This document shows positions 22,559 through 31,216 of a stretch of 33,287 bases of DNA, piece after piece (positions within the stretch are counted from its first letter, which is position 1; every line of letters starts with the position of its first letter). The notes beneath the pieces are model-generated. The model saw only the letters and a list, made by a program, of their open reading frames with translations. It did no database searches and was not told where the DNA came from. The stretch is from Saccharopolyspora elongata. GTDB taxonomy: Bacteria; Actinomycetota; Actinomycetes; Mycobacteriales; Pseudonocardiaceae. The DNA lies in assembly GCF_004348985.1 (NCBI RefSeq), contig NZ_SMKW01000096.1:1-33287 (forward strand). Reading direction: 5' to 3'. The translations under genes and the position numbers were made by a program.

Positions 22559-23557
22559 ATGCAGCGTCAAAGTGAGGGCGCACCTCGAAATCGCACCGAT
22601 ATCCACACTCTGGAGGCGGTGGCTCTGGCCGCCACCCACAGTGCGGCGATGGCCAGCCACGCTTGGGTCGGACGGCACGACAAGGACGCCGCCGATGCCG
22701 CGGCGACCGATGCCATCCGTCAGGTATTGGCCGACGCCCCTGGCCGGGGGACGGTCATCATCGGGGAAGGCGAAAAAGACGAGGCCCCAATGCTGTACAA
22801 CGGCGAAACCCTGGGCAATGGCCTCGGCCCGGATTTCGATATCGCCGTCGATCCTCTCGAGGGCACCAAGTTCTGCGCGAAGAATCTCCCCGGCGCATTG
22901 GCCACCATCGCCTTCGCGGAGTCGGGGAGTCTTTGGTCACCCGGCCCCGGGTTCTACATGGACAAGATAGTGGTGCCCCCACAAGCGAAGGACGTTGTCG
23001 ATCTTACCGACTCCCCCGAGCGCACCCTGCACAAAGTCGCCCAGGCTCTCGGCAAGCCGGTCAGCGAGCTCCGCGTCGTCATCATGGATAAGCCGCGGCA
23101 TCAGAAACTGATCGCGCGGGTGCTGCAGGCGGGCGCCGCCGTGCACACACCGGCAGAAGGCGACGTCGGTGGGAGCCTTGAGGTTCTCCTGCCCACTGGC
23201 AACGCGGACCTGCTTCTCGGAATCGGCGGCACGCCCGAGGGAGTGATGACCGCCGCAGCGGTCCGCGGCCTGGGTGGCGGCATGCTGGGCCGTCTCGCTC
23301 CCCAACGTGATGCGGAAGCGGACGCGATCCGTGCAGCGGGCATGGACCTTGACCGCATCTACAGCTGCGACGAGCTCGTAAGCGGCGATGCTTTCTTCGT
23401 CGCTACCGGCATCAGTGGGGGATCACTGCTGAGCCAGCCCCGGGAATCCGACGGCACGGTACTCGCGGAATCGCTCCTGATCTCCAGCGGACAGGTGCGC
23501 CACATTTCTCATACGACCTTCGGTTCCCTACCCCGGATGGCCGGACTGCCCAGCTGA
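22559..23557 (+). CDS. glpX: Fructose-1,6-bisphosphatase class II GlpX
   Basis: The 332-aa protein has IIGEGEKDEAPMLYNGE, the metal/phosphate motif DFDIAVDPLEGTKFCAK and GIGGTPEGVMTAAAVRGLGG, all hallmarks of GlpX. Actinobacteria use this class for fructose bisphosphate, and it can also act on sedoheptulose bisphosphate. In the RuMP cycle a sedoheptulose-bisphosphatase role in acceptor regeneration is plausible. AAGGAG lies eight bases before the ATG. It lies between the RuMP isomerase and a phosphofructokinase. Confidence 0.95.
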   Translation: MQRQSEGAPRNRTDIHTLEAVALAATHSAAMASHAWVGRHDKDAADAAATDAIRQVLADAPGRGTVIIGEGEKDEAPMLYNGETLGNGLGPDFDIAVDPLEGTKFCAKNLPGALATIAFAESGSLWSPGPGFYMDKIVVPPQAKDVVDLTDSPERTLHKVAQALGKPVSELRVVIMDKPRHQKLIARVLQAGAAVHTPAEGDVGGSLEVLLPTGNADLLLGIGGTPEGVMTAAAVRGLGGGMLGRLAPQRDAEADAIRAAGMDLDRIYSCDELVSGDAFFVATGISGGSLLSQPRESDGTVLAESLLISSGQVRHISHTTFGSLPRMAGLPS

Positions 23558-23689
23558 TCCCACGCCCGGCGGCAGGCTGACCCCTAGTGCGGATGACGTT
23601 GCGGTGCGGGTGTTTTCGACGCGCCCGGACATTGCACGGCATCCATCCTGCCGACCATGCCATACGCCCATCACGTTTTAGGAGATTCG

Positions 23690-25174
23690 GTGACATTGCA
23701 CCTGGAGGACCTCCGCGTTCGCCGCCTCGGTGAGTGCCACTACGACTCACCGTTCTCCGAGATGCTCGCCGCTAAGCAGACTTCCCCACATTACGTTGCG
23801 GAGGGCGACCGTGTCCTGCTCGAGGACACGGTCTCCATGCTGGCCAAGCACAACCTCCCCGCCAACCAGCTTCCAAGCTTCGAGGCCGCCGGGCCCCGCC
23901 GGAAAATCTACTTCGACCCCGCCCACGTCAGCGCCGGTGTCGTCACCTGCGGAGGGCTATGCCCTGGTCTCAATAACGTCATCCGCGGTTTAGTCCAGGA
24001 ACTCACCGTGCATTACGGCGTCAAGCGAATCTTGGGCTTCCGCAACGGGTTCCGGGGAATGACCGCCGAAAACCGCAATGACACCATCGAGCTGACGCCC
24101 GAGCGCGTCCGCGATATCAACAACGCCGGCGGCACCATCCTGGGGAGTTCACGTGGCGCCCAGGATGCCGACGAAATGGTCGACAGCCTCGTCCTACGAG
24201 GCATCAACGTCCTGTTCATCATCGGTGGCGACGGGAGCATGCGCGCCGCGACACGCCTGTCCGCGGCGATCAGGGCACGCGATCTCGATATCGCTGTTAT
24301 CGGGGTACCCAAGACGATCGACAACGACCTGCCGTTCACCGATCAGTCCTTCGGGTTCCAAAGCGCGTTCGCGCAGGCCACCGAGTTCATATCCTCGGTC
24401 TCCGTCGAAGCCGCGGCCAGTCCGGACGGCATCGGGATCGTGAAGCTGATGGGGCGGCACTCCGGGTTCATCGCTTGCTACGCGTCCCTGGCCCTCAACA
24501 CAGCGGATATCGTTCTGATTCCGGAAGTCCCATTCGTCCTGGAAGGAACAGATGGCCTGCTGGCCCGCGTCGAGCAGCACGTGCGCTCCAAGGGCTACGT
24601 GGTGATCGTCGTCGCCGAGGGGGCGGGTCAGGACCTTCTCGCAGAGCGTGGCCTCCTTCAGAGCGACGCCACCGACGCCTCGGGGAACGCCAAGCTCGGT
24701 GACATCGGAGCACTGCTCAGGGAGAGCATCACCGCCCACCTGACCGATGCCGGCCTCACCCCCACCGTGCGCTACATCGACCCGAGCTACGCCATCCGCA
24801 GCGTCACCGCCAATGCTTATGACAGCGTCTACTGCCTACGCCTGGCCCATGCCGCGGTGCACGCGGCCATGGCAGGGCGTACCGAAACCGCCGTCGTACG
24901 CTGGCGACGGCGGTTCGTACACGTGCCCATGCCACTGATCATCAGCTATCGCAACCAGGTCGACCCCGACGGTGACCTGTGGATGTCCGTACTCGAAGCC
25001 ACCGGCCACCTCTTTCCGCCACGGACACACGGCGGGCTCGACCAGGAGCAGAGCCACGGCGGTCACCGAGGCGTGCGTCGACCGGCGGGCTGGGATGACG
25101 GTGTTGCGATCCAGAACGCCGGGCAGCTTGATGTCGATCTCCCTGACATCAACTCGGCAAGGAGCTTCCCCTGA
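23690..25174 (+). CDS. 6-phosphofructokinase (plant/PPi-PFK-related group) with an odd C-terminus
   Basis: The product is about 494 aa. Motifs are CGGLCPGLNNVIRG (85-100), IIGGDGSMRAA (178-186; Gly182 predicts ATP rather than PPi, where Asp is usual), PKTIDNDLPF (207-216), the SFGFQSAFAQAT helix and MGRHSGFIA. It phosphorylates fructose 6-phosphate ahead of aldolase cleavage in the RuMP pathway. The GTG at 23690 is preferred over the ATG at 23657 because AGGAG sits six bases before it. Family members end near the ATGHLFPP segment. The last 50 or so residues (from about 25020) look unrelated, and an IS630-type remnant follows, so the native 3' end may have been replaced. Confidence 0.9.
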   Translation: MTLHLEDLRVRRLGECHYDSPFSEMLAAKQTSPHYVAEGDRVLLEDTVSMLAKHNLPANQLPSFEAAGPRRKIYFDPAHVSAGVVTCGGLCPGLNNVIRGLVQELTVHYGVKRILGFRNGFRGMTAENRNDTIELTPERVRDINNAGGTILGSSRGAQDADEMVDSLVLRGINVLFIIGGDGSMRAATRLSAAIRARDLDIAVIGVPKTIDNDLPFTDQSFGFQSAFAQATEFISSVSVEAAASPDGIGIVKLMGRHSGFIACYASLALNTADIVLIPEVPFVLEGTDGLLARVEQHVRSKGYVVIVVAEGAGQDLLAERGLLQSDATDASGNAKLGDIGALLRESITAHLTDAGLTPTVRYIDPSYAIRSVTANAYDSVYCLRLAHAAVHAAMAGRTETAVVRWRRRFVHVPMPLIISYRNQVDPDGDLWMSVLEATGHLFPPRTHGGLDQEQSHGGHRGVRRPAGWDDGVAIQNAGQLDVDLPDINSARSFP

Positions 25175-25197
25175 TCCCGATTCGGGAAGCAAGTCAG

Positions 25198-25243
25198 CCT
25201 GGAGGCGCTGCCGCACACCCTGCGCGACGGCAGCGCCTCCAGG
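25198..25243. repeat. 16-base-arm inverted repeat after pfk
   Basis: CCTGGAGGCGCTGCCG (25198-25213) and its exact complement (25228-25243) surround 14 bases, 23 bases beyond the pfk stop. It can serve as the operon terminator, although it also lies at the edge of the transposase remnant and no T-run follows. Confidence 0.6.
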
Positions 25244-25396
25244 AAGGCCACCAAAATCTGGAACGCCCCCAACGATACGGAGTTCACGGCCGAGATGGCC
25301 CGCATCCTCACGCTGTACGACACCCCACACGATGACGGACGCGCGCTCTGTGTTGACGAACTCGGCCAGTCGAATCTCCTGGCCCGCAAGGGTAAA
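25199..25396 (+). pseudogene. IS630-family transposase remnant
   Basis: The frame carries KIWNAPNDTEFTAEMARIL and then DTPHDDGRALCVDELGQSNL, which match the segment of IS630-type transposases around the first catalytic Asp (VCVDEFGPLNL in intact copies). Nothing before or after is recognisable. The next 100 bases are open but unrelated. It supports mobile-element activity at the junction between pfk and the minus-strand block. Confidence 0.65.
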
Positions 25397-25748
25397 GTCC
25401 CGGTGATCGAGTGCGAGTTCACCGCGCTGGTATTCCACCGGCTGCGGCAAATTCCGCCGCAGTGCATCGAACTATCCACAGTGGAACTGAGACAGTGCAC
25501 CTGAGAAGCCGCGTAACGAGGCTGAAGGGGTGGCGCACCGTGCTCCCCCGTTACCGTTCTCGCTGCTCTGATCGTCGAGCTCTGGCTGCCAGGTCCGGCA
25601 TGACTCCCCCAGTTGCTTGCACGATCCAAGAACGCGATGTGGATGCCTACGAGCAGCGAGTAGGCGACTGTGCTCAATCCGCAGGTCCGCCGGTCGTCGG
25701 CGTTGACCGGGTGCTTTATGCTGCGCCGTGCGAACTTTCGCTCTTTGC

Positions 25749-25991
25749 TCAGGGCTCCGTACGCCGACGGCGCCCGCCCGCCGCCTTGGCCGACTTGCTG
25801 GTCGACTCACCGCCGGCGTTGCCCGTACTGTCCTCGACCATTTCCTGCACAGCCGGCTTCCCGGACGTGTCCTTTGAGAAGTCGAAGCCGTAGGAGTCGA
25901 ATTCGCGCACCTCGATCTCGGGCAGCTCACCGAGCTCCTTGTTCAGCTCGCCGAAGATCGGCGTCCCTGGATCGGATGTGGACTTGTTCAC
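25749..25991 (-). CDS. Hypothetical 80-aa acidic protein
   Basis: I do not recognise the family. The protein begins with GTG (MNKSTSDPGTPIFGELNKEL) and has a good ribosome site, GGGAGG, seven bases upstream. It is acidic and polar, with an aromatic patch (EVREFDSYGFDF) and a Gly/Ser/Lys/Arg-rich carboxy terminus ending RRRRTEP. It is likely disordered and could be a small DNA- or protein-binding factor. It lies downstream of tkt on the same strand, behind a strong hairpin. No RiPP core pattern is evident. Confidence 0.6.
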   Translation of the reverse strand: MNKSTSDPGTPIFGELNKELGELPEIEVREFDSYGFDFSKDTSGKPAVQEMVEDSTGNAGGESTSKSAKAAGGRRRRTEP

Positions 25992-26056
25992 CGCTTCGCC
26001 TCCCGTTTCACCCTCGAAGCCGTGCCGGGGACGGCTGTGTCCCCGAGTTGATAGCG

Positions 26057-26092
26057 GCGGATCAGCTCGGCTGGGTTGCCGAGCTGATCCGC
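26057..26092 (-). terminator. Perfect hairpin after transketolase
   Basis: Fifteen-base arms GCGGATCAGCTCGGC and its complement are separated by TGGGTT, about 57 bases beyond the tkt stop. There is no T-run. It probably ends the hps-rpe-tkt operon. Confidence 0.7.
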
Positions 26093-26148
26093 TGTCCGGA
26101 CAGGTCGTCGAGCCAAATCGCGACACCTGTTTTCAAAGGCGCCGGGCG

Positions 26149-28281
26149 TCAGCTCGACCGGACGGCGCTCAGAGTGCGTCGAGCGGCCTCGGTGACAGCC
26201 TCGGCGGTGAACCCGAACTCGGCGAACAGCGTCTTGTAGTCGGCCGAGGCACCGAAGTGCTCTAGCGAGACGATCTCACCCGCGTCCCCGACGAAGCGGT
26301 GCCACGGCTGGGCCACGCCCGCCTCCACGGCGACCCTCGCACGCACCGACGAAGGCAGCACCTCGCGGCGGTATGCCTCGTCCTGGGCGTCGAACCACTC
26401 CACACACGGCATGGACACCACGCGGGTCGCGACACCGTCGGCCTCCAGGGTCTTGCGGGCCTCGACAGCGAGCTGGACCTCGGAACCGGTGGCGAGGAGG
26501 ATCACCTCAGGCTTGCCGTTGCCGGCCTCGGCGAGCACGTACCCGCCCTTGGCGACGCCCTCGCTATCGGTGCCCTCCAGCGTCGGTACGCCCTGGCGGG
26601 TCAGCGCCAGACCGGACGGGGCGCCGGTGTCCTCCAGCGCGGCCTTCCACGCGGCGGCGGTCTCGTTCGCATCGGCCGGGCGGACCACGTTCAGGCCCGG
26701 GATGGCGCGCAGCGAGGAGAGGTGCTCGATCGGCTGGTGGGTCGGTCCGTCCTCGCCCAGGCCGATGGAGTCGTGCGTCCAGACGTAGATCACCGGCTGG
26801 CGCATCAGCGCTGCCAGCCGCACGGCCGGGCGCATGTAGTCGCTGAACACCAGGAAGGTGCCGCCGTAGGGGCGGGTGCCGCCGTGCAGCGCGATGCCGT
26901 TGAGGATCGCGCCCATCGCGTGCTCGCGGATGCCGAAGTGCAGCGTCCGTCCGTAAGGCTGGGCGCTCCACATACCGGTGGAGATGGCCTTGGGGCCGAA
27001 CGAGTCCGCGCCCTTCATGGTGGTGTTGTTGCTCTCCGCGAGGTCGGCCGAACCGCCCCACAGCTCGGGAAGCACGTCGGCCAGGGAGGTCAGGACCTCT
27101 GCGGAAGCCTTGCGGGTCGCGATGCTCTTTCCGTCGGACTCCCAGCTAGGGAGCTTTTCGGCCCACCCGGTCGGCAGCTCACGGGCCAGCGTCCGGTCCA
27201 GCAGTGCTTTGCGCTCCGGGTTGTCGGCCGCCCAAGCGTCGAAGGCGATCTGCCACTTCTCGTGGTCGGCCTTGCCTCGCGCGGCGACTTCGCGGGCGTG
27301 GGCCAGGACCCCGGCGTCGACCTGGAACGACTGCCCGGGGTCGAAGCCCAGTACCTTCTTGACCTCCGCCAGTTCCTCGGCGCCGAGCGCGGCGCCGTGA
27401 GCCTTGCCTGTGTTCATCTTGGTCGGCGCCGGGTAGCCGATCACCGTGCGCAGCACGATCAGCGTCGGGCGCGAGGTCTCCGCCTTGGCCTCCTCGATCG
27501 CCGCCAGCAGGCCGGTCACGTCCTCGCCTCCGTCGACGGTGAGGACGTGCCAGCCGTAGGACTCGTACCGCTTGGCGGTGTCCTCCGACAACGCGATGCG
27601 GGTGTCGTCCTCGATGGAGATCTCGTTGGAGTCGTAGATCACCGTGAGGTTGCCCAGCTGCTGCGTGCCGGCCAGCGACGACGCCTCGGAGGTCACACCC
27701 TCCTCGATGTCGCCATCGGAGGCGATCACGTAGATGTGGTGGTCGAACAGGCTCTCGCCCGGCGCGGCCTCCGGGTCGAAAAGACCGCGCTCGCGGCGGG
27801 AGGCCATCGCCATGCCCACCGCGGTGGCCAGACCCTGGCCCAGCGGGCCTGTCGTGGTCTCCACGCCCGCGGTGTGCCCGTACTCGGGGTGCCCCGGGGT
27901 CTTCGAGTCCCAGGTCCGCAACGCCTTGATGTCCTCGAGTTCCAGCCCGTAGCCGGAAAGGAACAGCTGCAGGTACAGCGTCAGGCTCGAATGCCCCGCC
28001 GACAGCACGAACCGGTCGCGGCCGATCCATTCCGGGTCGGTGGGGTCGTGCCGCATGACGCGCTGGAACAGCGCATAGGCGGCCGGTGCCAGGCTCATCG
28101 CGGTACCCGGGTGCCCGCTGCCGCAGTTCTCCACCGCATCAGCGGCCAGCACCCGGACGGTGTCCACGGCCCGCCGGTCCAGTTCGGTCCAGTCGTCCGG
28201 AAGGTGTGGTGTGGTCAAGCGGGCAAGGTTGTCAGGCTCTTCGCTCGCGCGATGGCCGGCGGTGGATTGGTTCGCGATCAT
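26149..28281 (-). CDS. tkt: Transketolase
   Basis: The 710-aa protein has the thiamine-diphosphate fold: CGSGHPGTAMSLAP near residue 57, the cofactor motif ASDGDIEEGVTSEA near 188-200, the pyrimidine domain around LHFGIREHAMGAI, and a carboxy-terminal domain with LLATGSEVQLA. It shuffles two-carbon units between sugar phosphates to regenerate pentose acceptors in the RuMP cycle. The ATG at 28281 has AGGAG upstream; the open frame continues farther but without homology. It is the last gene of the minus-strand group with hps and rpe, and is probably a second, methanol-dedicated transketolase. Confidence 0.97.
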   Translation of the reverse strand: MIANQSTAGHRASEEPDNLARLTTPHLPDDWTELDRRAVDTVRVLAADAVENCGSGHPGTAMSLAPAAYALFQRVMRHDPTDPEWIGRDRFVLSAGHSSLTLYLQLFLSGYGLELEDIKALRTWDSKTPGHPEYGHTAGVETTTGPLGQGLATAVGMAMASRRERGLFDPEAAPGESLFDHHIYVIASDGDIEEGVTSEASSLAGTQQLGNLTVIYDSNEISIEDDTRIALSEDTAKRYESYGWHVLTVDGGEDVTGLLAAIEEAKAETSRPTLIVLRTVIGYPAPTKMNTGKAHGAALGAEELAEVKKVLGFDPGQSFQVDAGVLAHAREVAARGKADHEKWQIAFDAWAADNPERKALLDRTLARELPTGWAEKLPSWESDGKSIATRKASAEVLTSLADVLPELWGGSADLAESNNTTMKGADSFGPKAISTGMWSAQPYGRTLHFGIREHAMGAILNGIALHGGTRPYGGTFLVFSDYMRPAVRLAALMRQPVIYVWTHDSIGLGEDGPTHQPIEHLSSLRAIPGLNVVRPADANETAAAWKAALEDTGAPSGLALTRQGVPTLEGTDSEGVAKGGYVLAEAGNGKPEVILLATGSEVQLAVEARKTLEADGVATRVVSMPCVEWFDAQDEAYRREVLPSSVRARVAVEAGVAQPWHRFVGDAGEIVSLEHFGASADYKTLFAEFGFTAEAVTEAARRTLSAVRSS

Positions 28282-28428
28282 AGACGCGCACTCCTGATGC
28301 TCTCGGTCGACGATGAATATGCCAGGGCCACCACGATCTGGGGACAACTCAGGCCATCCCAGGCCCGAGAAATCCCCTTTGCGATCCAAGAAAATGACCG
28401 CCGAATGCGATCGCGTCGCCACTCTCGA

Positions 28429-28761
28429 TCATTTGCCTGACGGGACAATTCTGGTCACCCTGCCCGGCCTCCTGTAAGTAGGCCACATCCGTGAATGCTC
28501 GGGATGGTCATCATCGATCACGCGATGTGCCAGAGCGATCGCCTCTTTCCGATCGCCCTCGTCAAGGGCGGGGTGCCCCCTGGCGATGGCCCCGAAAAAG
28601 TTCGCCAGCTCACCTGCCGCGGTCTGAGACAGACTGGCATCACCGCCACGATGCACGTAACGCAACCGCACTATTTCCGCGGCGGACAACAGCAAGGAAC
28701 GCTCGGCTCCGCGCAAAGCTATTTCGGTATCGGACAGAACACCTGACTCTCGGCTCTCCAT
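28429..28761 (-). CDS. Hypothetical 110-aa protein in the hps-rpe-tkt operon
   Basis: Unknown family. It begins MESRESGVLSDTEIALRGAE and is mostly helical, with a GELANFFGAIARGHPALDEG segment and a basic end (TYRRPGRVTRIVPSGK). AAGGGAAG precedes the ATG. It sits 43 bases after rpe and 147 bases before tkt, all on the same strand, so it is probably part of the operon. The arrangement suggests a function tied to the RuMP cycle, but none can be named. Confidence 0.6.
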   Translation of the reverse strand: MESRESGVLSDTEIALRGAERSLLLSAAEIVRLRYVHRGGDASLSQTAAGELANFFGAIARGHPALDEGDRKEAIALAHRVIDDDHPEHSRMWPTYRRPGRVTRIVPSGK

Positions 28762-28804
28762 GCCACTTCCCTTTTCCACAACGACGACAGCGCGGACGGC
28801 CCGA

Positions 28805-29548
28805 TCACGGTGCGGGCACCGGGCGCGCCAGGGCACGGTGAAGCTCGGCCACTGCGGTCCGCTTCCCACCTGAGTGGCCGAGCACAGCCGAGCCGGCGAC
28901 GAGGAGCTCGGCTCCTGCGTACCAGGCCGCCCGCGCGGTGTCCGTCGAGATTCCTCCGTCCACCTCGATCCGCGCCGGACTCCCGGAATGGTCCACCAAC
29001 GCGCGAACCTCTGAGACCTTTTCCTCCATCCTGGCGATGTATTTTTGCCCGCCGAATCCAGGGTTGACAGTCATGACCACGATCTGATCGAGCTGATCGA
29101 GCACATGGCGAAGGAAGTCGACCGAAGTGGACGGATTAACGGCGACTCCCGCTTCCACTCCGAGGTCACGGATCGTGGAAAGGGTTCGAAGCAGATGCGG
29201 ACAGGTCTCGGCGTGCACGATAATGGTCTCGCAGCCAGCCGCAGCAAAACGAGCGAGCATCGGATCCGGATCCTGCACCATGAGATGGGCTTCGAATGGC
29301 AGATGACTGTGCTGACGGCACACAGCCACAACATCCGGGCCGAACGTCATGTTCGGGACGAAGCGTCCGTCCATGATGTCCCACTGGATGCGGTCGACCC
29401 CCGCGTCGGTGAGGCTGGCCACCTCATCGCCGAGACGCGCGTAATCGGCGCCGAGGACAGAGGCCACCAGCTCCGGCTCTTTCAACGACCAGCTCGGTGC
29501 GGAGCGCCGTGGTCCTCCGCGCGAAACACTACCCGGCTCATCAACCAT
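28805..29548 (-). CDS. rpe: Ribulose-phosphate 3-epimerase
   Basis: The 247-aa TIM-barrel has IQWDIMDGRFVPNMTFG, EAHLMVQDP, VVMTVNPGFGGQKYI, IEVDGGIS and VAGSAVLG, the full Rpe set including both catalytic Asp residues. It interconverts ribulose and xylulose 5-phosphate. The ATG at 29548 is chosen for AGGAG upstream. It has an amino-terminal extension of about 25 residues (VDEPGSVSRGG) compared with typical family members. It lies between hps and the 110-aa ORF. Confidence 0.96.
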   Translation of the reverse strand: MVDEPGSVSRGGPRRSAPSWSLKEPELVASVLGADYARLGDEVASLTDAGVDRIQWDIMDGRFVPNMTFGPDVVAVCRQHSHLPFEAHLMVQDPDPMLARFAAAGCETIIVHAETCPHLLRTLSTIRDLGVEAGVAVNPSTSVDFLRHVLDQLDQIVVMTVNPGFGGQKYIARMEEKVSEVRALVDHSGSPARIEVDGGISTDTARAAWYAGAELLVAGSAVLGHSGGKRTAVAELHRALARPVPAP

Positions 29549-29681
29549 CAAGCGCTCCTCCTGATCACTTGTCCGGCTCTCCTGAAAGCCACTCCGCCCG
29601 GCGGAGTACGGAAACGTGTTGGGGGCGGCAGAAAATCGATGCAGCCCCCAACACCATGTGCCGAACTCACGTTCGGCTCTA

Positions 29682-30308
29682 TCAGCTGGCGCGACTCTTG
29701 AGGGCCTTCGCGGCCGCAGCCGGGTCCTTGGCGTTGTAGATCGCCCCACCGGCTACCGCTACCCTCGCGCCGGCAGCCCGCACCGAGCCGATGGTTTCGA
29801 CGGTGATACCACCAGCGATCGAGAAGGGGACCCCGGCCTTCTGGCCGTCATCGAGCAGCGCCTGAATCGTGTAGCCGGGCCGGGCCTGCTCGTCGAGCCC
29901 AGCGTGGATCTCGACGAACGACACCCCGAACTTCGAGACCTCAAGGATCCGGGACACGCGGTCGTCCACCACGGTGATCATGTCGGCAACGACGTCCTTG
30001 CCGTATTTGCGGCCGGCAGCCACGGCCCCCCGCACCGTGTCGTCGTCCGCCGCACCCATCACCGTGACCAGGTCCGCCCCCGCCTCGAAGGCGAGACCCG
30101 CCTCCAGCTCACCGGCGTCGGCGGTCTTCAAGTCCGCGAACACGAGCTTGTCCGGGTGCGCGGCCTTGATCGCCGTGATCGCCCTGAGTCCCTCGGACTT
30201 GATCAGCGGCGTGCCCAACTCGAGGATGTCCACGGAATCGGCGACCTGACGCGCCAGGGTCAGAGCCTGGTCGAGTTTTACGACGTCCATTGCTACCTGC
30301 AGCTGCAC
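29682..30308 (-). CDS. hxlA: 3-hexulose-6-phosphate synthase
   Basis: The 208-aa OMP-decarboxylase-superfamily barrel begins MQLQVAMDVVKLDQAL and contains LELGTPLIKSEG, VFADLKTADAGE (the DxK-type catalytic strand), VTVMGAAD and IAGGITVET. It condenses formaldehyde with ribulose 5-phosphate, the key step of the RuMP cycle. The GTG at 30308 matches the family's amino terminus and has GAGGAG seven bases upstream. It is the first gene of hps-rpe-unknown-tkt, driven by element R2. Confidence 0.96.
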   Translation of the reverse strand: MQLQVAMDVVKLDQALTLARQVADSVDILELGTPLIKSEGLRAITAIKAAHPDKLVFADLKTADAGELEAGLAFEAGADLVTVMGAADDDTVRGAVAAGRKYGKDVVADMITVVDDRVSRILEVSKFGVSFVEIHAGLDEQARPGYTIQALLDDGQKAGVPFSIAGGITVETIGSVRAAGARVAVAGGAIYNAKDPAAAAKALKSRAS

Positions 30309-30477
30309 AGTATTCTCCTCATCAGTGGTGATCGGTGACGTCCAGGGTTCAGGCGCGGATGAACATTTCAACCGCCCAGAGCTGGCTGACTGCTTCCAGA
30401 TTCCGGTCAGAATGGCTGGGAAATCACGACGCTGTCCGGTAGATACCCGTCGTTGATTCCTCCATGCTGCCCCTTCC

Positions 30478-30572
30478 TCGGCTCTGCAGTTTTCAGCCAC
30501 AGCTAGGACGCATAACAGGTTGTGAGACTGCACGGATCTGCGCGCCCAGGTCAACCTGTGCAGTACGAACGG
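30478..30572 (-). promoter_or_regulatory. RuMP promoter/leader element R2 (hps operon)
   Basis: This is the second copy of the shared element, on the minus strand. It contains TTCGTACTGCACAGG, TTGACC (30549-30554), 18 bases and CAGTCT (30525-30530), then the CCTAGCTGTGG and CTGCAGAGC tail shared with R1. The leader to the hps start is about 215 bases. Compared with R1 and R3 it lacks the second upstream TTCGT box. Confidence 0.75.
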
Positions 30573-30967
30573 ATGCCGAAAGACGACGGGCGGTTCTTAC
30601 ACGCGTCCAAGCGGCCTCACGTCTGCGCTAGGCCGCGATCATGGTTATGATCCGCAAGAACGCGGGATATTTTTGAGAAGCACAATTGGCAAGGCACTCC
30701 GATTGCAGCTGGCTTACGTCCCCGCGGTGTCGCTCAGAGCTCAAGGTCATTCCCCGCGACCCACGAGGGCTTTTTCCCCCAGGATGACAGGCGGTCCGTA
30801 CGAGGATGTCCTGTTCGTTTCCCCGACCGAACAGGAGCTGGGCTGCCCGGCCCCGGGTGGCCCGTCCACGGAAGTCCGAAAGGAGGTACAGCGGGTCCCG
30901 TGGGCACCGGAGCCCTGCGCCCACGGGGCCCGCGCAACCATGGTCGCAGCGAGGCGCAGAAGCATGC
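30573..30967. other. Centre of the hps/aldolase divergent region, with two hairpins
   Basis: No supported gene was found. Two structures stand out. TCCTGTTCG/CGAACAGGA lies at 30809-30817 and 30828-30836. A 15-base stem with one G-T pair lies at 30891-30905 and 30919-30933, just after an AAGGAGG-like string. An open frame from 30784 (MTGGPYEDVLFVSP) overlaps both but has no clear homologue. Confidence 0.4.
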
Positions 30968-31090
30968 CCGCTTGGCCGTGATTCGAAACCGTTCGTGCCC
31001 CCGAAACCTCTCTTCGTGCCGCATAGGTTGACCCGGACGTGCAGATCCGTGCAGTCTCAAAACAACCGGTTGCGCATGCTAGTTGTGGAT
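30968..31090 (+). promoter_or_regulatory. RuMP promoter/leader element R3 (aldolase)
   Basis: This is the third copy of the element, about 125 bases: GCTTGGCCGTGATT, CCGTTCGT, TTCGTGCCGCATAGG, TTGACC (31028-31033), 18 bases, CAGTCT (31052-31057), then GCTAGTTGTGG. It aligns with R1 over its whole length. The leader to the aldolase start is about 155 bases. Confidence 0.75.
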
Positions 31091-31216
31091 GAAGACCACG
31101 GAGTCAAGCCACACCACGAGCCGAACATTCAAAAAATACGCAATGAGCATTCGCCAGTTCATAGAACCGATATTGCCAATCGGTCCAGTGCAGTACGCGA
31201 GGAGGCGTAACAACAC

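Noticed and set aside
26299..28440. A 713-codon plus-strand frame over transketolase
   Set aside because: It is antisense to tkt; the transketolase cofactor motifs on the minus strand decide the coding strand.
30784..30981. Small plus-strand ORF MTGGPYEDVLFVSP in the hps/aldolase gap
   Set aside because: No ribosome site, overlap with two hairpins and element R3, and no known family. It was kept only as a note in the intergenic entry.
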